DNA of 64,000 nt from NCBI GenBank assembly GCA_946122785.1, contig CAMGYJ010000010.1, forward strand, positions 12,065,467 to 12,129,466. Reading direction: 5' to 3'. The translations under genes and the position numbers were made by a program. This stretch comes from Linum tenue (taxonomy: Eukaryota > Streptophyta > Magnoliopsida > Malpighiales > Linaceae). How positions within the stretch are numbered: position 1 is the first letter of the stretch; each line of letters opens with the position of its first letter. The notes under the pieces are model-generated. The model had not been told where the DNA came from and ran no database searches. It saw only the letters and a program-made list of their open reading frames with translations. This document shows, piece after piece, positions 55,958-64,000 of the stretch.

Positions 55958-56662
55958 GGGAATTGCTAATTGTCGCCCTAACTTTAATAATCGCCCTAAT
56001 TAAAATTACATGTATATCCTTCTTTATTGTAAGAATATTTTATTCCAACAAAAATTATCTGCCACTACCACCTCCACCCGTCGCCACCACTCTCCACCTC
56101 CGACCCGCCAACACCCTACAAGACCACCATGTTCATCTGCGTTGAAATCTTCAATCTTATTTGACAAAGCCACTCCTTCCGTTATTCATTTTCAAGTATT
56201 AATTATAAATCAAAGTTAATCAGTACAAGGCTCCACCGTAAAACCTCTGTAGTTCCTTCACAATTCCAGACAGAGTTTTCGGTCACCTGGAACGAGGCTT
56301 GAAGGAGTTTAAACGACAGCGGTCACCGGGAAAGAAGCCGGTCGGGAAGGAGAGACGACGTCGATATGATGAAATGAGCTTGAAAAGTGGCAAACAGAAA
56401 GGAAGCATCGCCTCGCTGGAGTTCGTTGGTGATAAGACAGAGGAGGGTCGTTTTTGGAGCGCTTTTAGTCGGCGGCGGAGGGACATCGTCGGCGTAGACG
56501 GGATAGGAGTGGCCGCTCTCGTGGAAGAAGATAGGGCGATTTATAAATTTTAGGGTTGTTTGTTCGATTGATTTTAAGTTGGTTCATTAGGGTTAATCTA
56601 GTAATTTTATATTGTAAGTTAGGGCGATAATAGCAATTTTAGGGCGACATTTAGCCATTCAG
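55958..56662. mobile_element. TIR element, TCGCCCTA family, copy 2
   Basis: The ends GGGAATTGCTAATTGTCGCC and GGGCGACATTTAGCCATTCA are inverted and match the element at 16491-17284. An 8-bp duplication TTTTAAAT flanks it (55950-55957 and 56663-56670). A GC-rich interior (56060-56540) has frames on both strands without a recognised domain. Confidence 0.8.
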
Positions 56663-56671
56663 TTTTAAATT

Positions 56672-56850
56672 TCCTGCATCCAGAGTAAAAGTAGGAAGGA
56701 CATTTTGGTCTTCACAATTACTTTTTTTTATTCATTAAAAAGACACTTACTAGGATTCGAACCATGACCACTTTAAAGAAAAGCAAAGATCATAATCAAT
56801 CACACTAAGTACATTTGTTGTATTTTTTAAATTAAAAATATATAATCGCA
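56672..56850 (-). repeat. SINE-like repeat, second copy
   Basis: On the minus strand, TTAGTGTGATTGATTATG and then ATGGTTCGAATCCTAG give A- and B-box-like motifs, followed by AAATGTCCTTCCTACTTTTA, in the same order as 30560-30765. The left end abuts the target duplication of the TIR element at 55958. Confidence 0.5.
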
Positions 56851-57610
56851 GAGAGGAAAAAACCTTTCCCCCATTTCAAATTCCCTGCTCCAAAAGCATT
56901 TGTAGGAAGGATAGAATAGGTAGTGCCAATTTTTTCTTTTTCCTCTGTGGAACGGGCCAACTTACCGTGCACATGCGGATTTGAACGGGTCCAAGAGTGT
57001 CAATTTTTTTCTTTAAATCCTTTTATTTCTCCGTGGTGGTAAAATATATATGAAAATGCAAAAATAATACTCCTTTTTATTGCTAAAAAGAAAAAAATTT
57101 AACAATAAACTAATGCATGGATTTTAATGGACTAACCGCTAATCATAAAATAAAAGAGTTGAATGAGTCTGACCTACACAGGATTTTCCCATCAAATAAA
57201 ACAAATGAACATCATGGGTTTGCCATTCTAAAACAAGTTATTTTCTCTAGCATAATATATATTATACTATTATTTTATATCTTAGTTGCTAAAATATAAT
57301 GTATTTTAAAGTTATTCAATTGTTCAACCTCGACCAACCCAATTAGTCCAATTTTTATCATTTCAAATATATATTATGTAATTATTTGATATCATAATGA
57401 TTAAATTATAGTGTATATTATAGGGAATCGTTTGGTATTTGTTAGTAAAAAACTAAACAGAAAAATCTATTTGGTTATTTTTAACATTAAAAGGATCCTA
57501 AACATTTTTAGTTTCCTTTCGAAATTTTATAGTTTATTCCCGAATCAGTGATGTGCAAATGGCGAATTGCAGTCATCTCTTTTCTTTCATTATTTTTTAT
57601 TTTCAAATAG
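56851..57610. other. Gene-free AT-rich DNA
   Basis: No frame, terminal repeat or domain stands out. A short piece at 56880-56920 (TTGTAGGAAGGAT) is a reversed echo of the SINE-like tail block. Confidence 0.45.
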
Positions 57611-58275
57611 AAAGTTTAAAAGTAAAGAATAATTAGAGTTTGGCATAGGTCGGTCAAACATGCTGAATTTCAAGTTTTGGCCCGTTTTGATCAAGTCTAA
57701 TTTATAATCACGTGGTTCCCTGATACCCGATAAAAATCTCAATCCAAACCATTTGGCAGGTGAGTCCGTGTTTACCACCATTTTTTAGGGATACAGGAAC
57801 GGTGGTTCCTATCCCAAATAGTGTTGTTCATTCTTGATTTCTTTAGATTTTATCATGGCTTGGCAAAAAATCAGAATGCACAATGATGACAAGATGAAAG
57901 TTTTATAAACTAAATTAATCGGCCAACGGGCCGAGTAAAAGCTAGCAACGATTGTGAGATGCTCATTTTCGGAAAACCGGCGGGATAGACGATTTTTATT
58001 CGATTTTCTGGAATTCGGTTCTATAAAACTTACTCCACCTCATCATATTACCAGAAACAATATTGTTTCACAAGGTAACAGGTACTTGATTTTGGTTCAT
58101 AAGGCTGATTTTTGATTCGTTGCATCATTCATGTCTCTTTCCTACTAAAATTCACTATTTTTATCACGTGTTTCCACAAAAAAAAAAAACTATACAACAA
58201 TAAGCTATACACCTCATTACATTATCAAATTTCATACCTCACCTTCCTCCGGCCAAATGACCGAGGCCCACGTTA
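57611..58275. repeat. ~0.6 kb dispersed repeat, copy 2
   Basis: This is the same-orientation partner of 25612-26227, about 32 kb away, with substitutions and indels throughout. It contains the block absent from copy 1 (AATTTATAATCACGTGGTTC region). Beyond both ends the flanks differ, so the repeat is a discrete unit. Confidence 0.85.
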
Positions 58276-59519
58276 GTATTTATTTTATATGTGGCGAATC
58301 ACTATCGGTCGAGTACACCAAATCAGCATTATCACATGATACACCTAGTGTATTGACGAATTTCTCAGTAAAATAGTAAAGGAAAATGATGTTCAAATTT
58401 GAAGAGGAAAGAAGATGGGGAAAAAGGTAACAACAAATATAATTTTCATCCCAAATTGAGGGACATTTATCACTAGTGGCTTCCTCCCCCTTCCCTATTC
58501 AATTTTCTCTAATTTTTTTCCACCCTCCTTCATAATGACAAACACTTCTAAAGACTCTGTATATTCAGCCTTTGTGTTTAGAGCAATGATTCTTACATTT
58601 TCTACTACTGTTTTACCAACCCTAATTTTGTACAGTGAGTTAAATTGGGGGAATGGATTTCAATTTTACTGGGATCTGTGACCTGCAGACCACAATAAAA
58701 ACTGCTGTACAAAGGTAGCATGGGCAGCAATGAATGGAACTATGATCATTGATTGGGCCTGCCACTTGGGCGCACAGTACTGGTACGATACTGGAATGTG
58801 AATATTTTGATGTGCCCAAAAAGTCATCCTGGTGACACCCATGCAAACCCGTCCCTCAATAGCGGCCACCACTGATATGAAATTTCACCGTTTAGGGCAA
58901 ACAGATGGCCTTTTACCCGGGAGACCCAACCATTTTCACTGCAGCGTTTTCCGCTCTAAGAACACACCCCTGCGACTGCTGTGTCCTCTGTCCCTCTCTA
59001 TCAGTAATGCTTGGAAAGGGCAAAATGAAAAACATAAAAAACGCAGAAAGAAAGTCGAATCCATTACTGCACCACGCCCACCTGGGTCAGTCCTGTCTTT
59101 CTGTCGTGACCCATCACTGTTGTTTTGTATCACATATGTGTGAGCACTGAGCAATGATGCCATTTCGGACAACTATATATGTATGAGAGCTAGGGTGGGA
59201 CCTTTGGCTCATGCACATCCTTTGTCTGTTCTGTTGCGCTTTCCTTTCTTCTCTGTTCTGCCCTTCAGCCTGAGCCAAGTAACGCCCTAGCTAGCTAAGC
59301 TAGTTCATGTGGTGTTCCAAACTATACAGTGCAGTTTGTGGTTATTGGAGTTTTTAAAAATTTACTAATATTAACGTTTGTGTATCTAATGAACTTTGAG
59401 TTGATTGGGATCCTTATGTGAGCTAAAATCGACGAGATTATGGGGTCCTAAACTTGAATAATTGTACAAAACCCTATGTATCTATAGGATTTTGTTACCC
59501 AATTTTTGGCCAAAAGGGG
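58276..59519. other. No gene recognised; GC-richer tract
   Basis: 58640-59300 is GC-richer than the surroundings and has overlapping frames on both strands (58640-58872, 58832-59172), none with a recognisable domain. It could be a leader, a non-coding transcript or captured DNA. I see no conserved plant microRNA sequence in it. Confidence 0.4.
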
Positions 59520-60002
59520 TGTTATAAACGTGCTGCAACGGATCGGAAAATCGCTGGAATCGACAAAGCAAGAATACGAAAGCGAGAATCGAAAACACGA
59601 CGCATGATTTACGTGATTCACTAACACAATGTGTGTTAGATAGTACACGGGCGAGAGAGAGCCAGTTTCACACATCGAGGAGATTAAAGATTACAGAGAA
59701 GTACGAGAAGTATTTATAGTACTTCTCCATGTGCGTCTAAACCTAATCCAATCTGGCAAAGAAAACGGTTACAGGCAGACCCAGAACCTGAACCCAAATA
59801 ACATTGAACCCATACACCGCGGGCCTAGGCGTTGCCTCTGGACCCCACTGACTGACCGAGTAGCGAGACCCCCGACTATTCTAGTCGTAGCGGCTGATTC
59901 CAGTCGTAGCGAGACCCCCGACTACTTCCTAGGACCCGTATCCTTGACACTTCTCTCCGCCACTGATGTAGGGTGCACTCCCTAGCTAATTAAGCTAAGA
60001 CA
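59520..60002 (-). repeat. Candidate LTR
   Basis: On the minus strand it would start TGTCTTAGCTTAATTAGC and end ACGTTTATAACA, with a TATA-like ACTATAAATACTTC near 59715. A pair of short direct repeats GTAGCGAGACCCCCGACTA occurs at 59850-59925. No primer-binding site or duplication was confirmed. Confidence 0.35.
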
Positions 60003-63000
60003 TTTCCATTACGTTTGGGTCTCACGAGGCACTGATCTAACGTATGTTTAGAATATTAAGCAAGGAGGGATCCATTATGTCATAACTTATCTAACTAGTA
60101 AATATTCAGTTGACCGAGATCATTCTTGACAGATAAGGAAATTAATTACGGGTACGCTCACAATTAATAGATTATAGGTAAAACATCTCAAGTTAGCTTT
60201 CAAGACCTTGATGAAGCGGCCTAACCTTTACAAGATACTACAGTTGAATATCATCAGCAAGAAAGAGTGGAAGACGAATCTATTGGTGTTATTATTGATC
60301 CATCCCGATAAATGCACCATATCCTTGTACAAGATGTTATTCCCAGTAAATAAGTACTCGTGCTTTCTCTTTCTTCTTTCCTCGATCTTCTTAATTGACT
60401 TTGGAGGAGCACTGGAGCAGTGATGTCTAAAGTTGCAACTTTGTGAAGGAAAAGAAACCATAAACAAAGTGATCTAATCGAAAGAAAGCAACTGCTCACA
60501 TATGCAAACATGATAAACAAAACCACCACCAATATTATTGATTGTACGTCCAATATTTATTTAAATAACGCTTAATTCCCATTTTTTTCGTTTTGGATAA
60601 CAATTTTGAAATAAAAAGGGATAAGCCAATGAAAGAAAAGGAGGAGCCATTCAAGAAAAGAACAAAGCAATACACAATAATGTTCTTTTGGAAACAAGCT
60701 AGAAGATCATGATCATGAGTAGGAGCTTAGGAATAAATGATTATTATGTTTAAATTGGAGAATGGGTTTGTGGGTATTAATTTGGGAAAATATGAATTTA
60801 ATTTGTTTATTTTTGTTTGAAAGTGATTGGTGGGTCTCTAAGTTATGATTGGAAAATAGAATATGATAATGGGGGGAGTCATCTACAGATAACATATATA
60901 TTGCAATAGAATGGAAACCAGGGTTGGCTACTGGTCCTTTTCATACTAGGGTGGTGGTTACCCAAAATATATAAAAATGTATAAGATCAGCAATCAATTA
61001 ATTGTCACTTATAAATACAGGGTGGTTAGCTTAGTTTATTAGTTAGTTATTTTTCTCATCCAATTTTATTATTTTCTAGTTATGTATTAATATTGGGGGT
61101 ACACACCCAAAGTGTGTCGTACAAAAGATAATTAATAGCGCGAAATGATAATCGGACTGTACAATGAAGTGAGAACTTAGGACTTGGGTAATTTCCAAGA
61201 ATTCAAACAATGAGTTAAAAGATTTCTCTCGCCAATACATATGGAAAATTCTAACAAATCAATCTCATTGGAAAAGGCTATCTGAACTATAAAATATGTT
61301 CCAGTTATTAATGCAATTTGTGTAAGCTTCCCAAAATCATTTCTTTGGTGGAACGTAACAGATCCAAATCAATTTCCTAGTCATGAGTTTTCATTTCTTA
61401 ATCGAAGAAAAAAATGAATAAATTTATCATTGTCCATTTTCTGGGCACTTAAGTTTGGGCTGGTTGCGAAGGTCCTTTTACAGAAGACAAGATAAACGGT
61501 AACTATTATGATTGCCGATTTAATTATGACGACAAATTATTTGCAAGCACATGACTTTTATGTAATGTACCTTTTTATAAACAACATTATTCTCATTTCC
61601 CAATGACGACAGTGAAATTTGACACATTTTTGGATAAAATTTGAGTTATTATAGCTAATTATTAATTAATACAAAATTTTTTAGAGTTGTTATAGCTAAT
61701 TATAATGGCGGAAAAAGGAAAACACCTGAAACTGAGCTTTGCAGAAGCCCTTGGCAAAATTGGCTGAGTCGTTGAGTGAAATTTGGGCTGTAGCTAGCTA
61801 GCTGGCTGCAGCTGCACGTGTGCATATATATACATGTAGTTTGATCTTCTCTCTCAACAACAAAAATCAATCATGGTTGGTTTGGTTTGTTGAGCTCAAG
61901 AGTGGGAGCGCAGAAGGTCTGAAAAAGGAAATGAAATTAAGATGGATATGGATATGGATATGGAGAGAAACAGCTAAAATTTGGGGACCAGATAGTAACT
62001 GTGTTCCCCTTCCTTTTCCCTATTCAGCAGTAGGGTTTAGGATGAGTTTAGGTGGGATTTCAAGCATGTAATTAAGAGTTGGTTAATAATAACTTCAATT
62101 GTTTAACATATTCGTCATAGGTGTGAACGATCATGTGGTAAATGTATCGACATTGGATTAGCATATATCTTATTCAAATCTCGTAGTCGTTATTGTGAAG
62201 AATATCATCTTTGTGAAGAGTATCAATAGGAATATATGTTTTGAACCACTCGCCACTGGAATTTAGCAGGACGTAGCATCTATTGTGTCCCTCGGTATTA
62301 AAAAATACATTGTTTCCTTTCTTTTCCTATTATGTATTAGGATTTATGATCCGTTATCCTTTTTAAGCATTTAAGATTTGTACAAGTAATAACTTTTATT
62401 GACTAAGTTTTTTTCCTTGTGTGTAACCTCGATAATAAAGCTATTGCATTCAGTCGAAGAAAGAATATATGTTGATTCAAATCTCGGCGTCATTGAGAAA
62501 TAAAATGTATCAAAAGTACCAATAAGATTATGTGTCTTAATTATTTGCTATTAGGATTGGAGCGAAGGTCATAAAAAGGAGGGTTTATCTTAGCTTGCTG
62601 CGACAAGAGTCTCTACTAATTAAATTGTAAGAAAAGGGTTATTGTTATTGTTGTTGATGCTGTGTTGAAACCATCTCGTTTCTTTTTTTTTTAATTCATC
62701 TAGATGCTCTTATTAATGAATACAATCAATTAGTGTTTAAACCATGTCCTAAACCCAAAATAAAAAAACCCATAAAGAATGTGAAAAGAAAAAGGAAAAG
62801 GCTTTAAATTAGAAAAGTAATAGGTAAGAGATATGGTGTTGTAATTGTTCCCAACAAGCCTGCAGTATTGGGATGAAACGAAACGAAACGAAACGAAACA
62901 AAACAAATCTCCACAGTATTAACCAACAGAGCTACAAACAAAACCCCAAGAGAAAACAAAACAGAAAGGGACTTGCTGCATAACAACAACAACTTGAAAT

Positions 63001-64000
63001 GAATTTAAAATGATCTAGCTATCAAAATGGATTAGTTAATTAAGATAAACACTGAATTGTCAATTCCATCCTCAGCTAGCCTACACTGAAACTATTATGA
63101 TATATATGATCTTTGGTGGAGATTGGAAGAAAGATCTTCCATCTTCCAATTTGTTTACTATTTGTAAAAAAAAATCCAATTTGTTTACTGCTATGAGTAA
63201 TATATTTTTTAAACATTGGTTTTGACAATTACTGCACCCAGCATCATACCGGTTGGTTTATCTCGAAAAATTGTCTACCTCTAGTTAAACCGATATATGT
63301 GATGCACATATATTATTAAAGTTTTACGCTAACAAAAACGTTACAAAATTAAATTGTTTGTATAAATGGATGTGTGAATGAAATATAACATTAGTCATGT
63401 CCAGGTATAGACTTGGTGAAGTGATGTACGCTAATTACTAATTAGAATAATTTCATTATCTGAACTGAACTACGTACCTTAACAAAATGAGTTGTGTTTT
63501 TATTATAACAATTTATCAAACTGAATAATCCAAATTGTTGATGATGATGTACCCGATTTGAACTGGCATCTGTAACTTATTACTTTGTTTAAATCTGCCT
63601 TTGTTTTTATCTTTTGTGGGATTAAGAATGAATCCGGCTTCTAAGAAAGATACGATACTACATAATTAAATTTAATTAACAAGAAAATGGTACATGTTTG
63701 TCGGAGTCGGAGATTGAGAAAAATCTTCTGTCTGTATTCACTCAGAATTAAGCATGCCAAGAACAAATCATAGCGGAGCGAACAATTATAGACTAATTAT
63801 TCATTAAAAAAATGTTAACTAATTACCACCAAACCTGTGTGTCAATTTGCACAAGATTTTGTCAAAATGTAGCTGGGAGAGTCTCGAATCTGTAAACATA
63901 ATTATAGACATTTTGTAATTTTCACACAAGTAATTCTATGACAGTCGAGGGAATCAAAATGACAAAATCCAACATCCTAACATCATCATAAACCATTAAA
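60003..64000. other. Gene-poor DNA to the window end
   Basis: No protein domain is recognised. Around 61800-62070 a TATATATACATG TATA-like box and a CACGTG G-box precede a short frame (61820-62071) without homology I know; a promoter of a gene or non-coding transcript is possible. The rest is AT-rich with frames of 60-99 codons that are not convincing. Confidence 0.45.
62873..62907. repeat. (GAAAC)n microsatellite
   Basis: GAAAC is repeated five times and then drifts to AAAAC units. It is a simple-sequence repeat with no associated gene. Confidence 0.85.

Noticed and set aside
58640..59172. Overlapping frames in the GC-richer tract
   Set aside because: Frames on both strands are similar in length, none has a domain, and no splice pattern could be supported.
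61820..62071. 83-codon frame after a TATA-like box
   Set aside because: No homology I recognise, and it contains a simple GATATG repeat; kept only as a possible promoter region.

Overview
This 64 kb window looks like nuclear DNA from a eudicot plant. It is AT-rich, its genes carry GT-AG introns, and the recognisable products belong to plant families (an organellar PPR-like protein, a plant GILT thiol reductase, a Gnk2/DUF26 domain, arginine decarboxylase, chloroplast ATP synthase gamma). The repeats are plant types: Mutator-like (MULE), hAT, PIF/Harbinger, Helitron, LINE, SINE-like, Ty1/copia and Ty3/gypsy. I cannot name the species. All identifications come from reading the sequence and from family knowledge; no search was run.

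Only three loci look like intact host genes: a two-exon PPR-like gene on the minus strand (3586-5799), a four-exon cystatin-like gene on the plus strand (27266-28785) and a tRNA-Ser(CGA) gene (38499-38580). A GILT locus (37780-38149) keeps only its last two exons and is best read as a truncated gene.

The rest is mostly transposons and nested transposons. 6.7-15.0 kb is a compound MULE zone with long inverted minisatellite arms, a hAT element, further TIR elements, and captured Gnk2 and ATP synthase gamma fragments. 15.0-16.0 kb is a near-perfect 1 kb foldback. 17.5-19.1 kb is a Pack-MULE carrying arginine decarboxylase and YrdC/Sua5-like fragments. 19.3-24.9 kb is a copia element (LTR, primer-binding site, gag) interrupted a few codons into gag by a 4.1 kb LINE; an 8-bp duplication marks the insertion. 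25.0-27.2 kb has a Helitron-like end, a dispersed repeat shared with 57.6-58.3 kb, and a PIF-like element ending 65 bp before the cystatin-like gene.

28.8-37.7 kb holds SINE-like, LINE-like, foldback, MULE-type and PIF-type elements. 38.6-45 kb has tandem duplications, a candidate solo LTR and retroelement leader fragments. 45.2-49.3 kb is a decayed autonomous MULE transposase gene split by two younger TIR elements. 50.0-53.4 kb is a Ty3/gypsy remnant in the order pol tail - LTR - PBS - gag - protease - start of RT. 53.4-64 kb is gene-poor, with a TIR element, a SINE-like copy, the dispersed repeat, a candidate LTR and a microsatellite.

The genes do not form a functional cluster. The interest lies in how elements nest, capture host exons and exchange ends.
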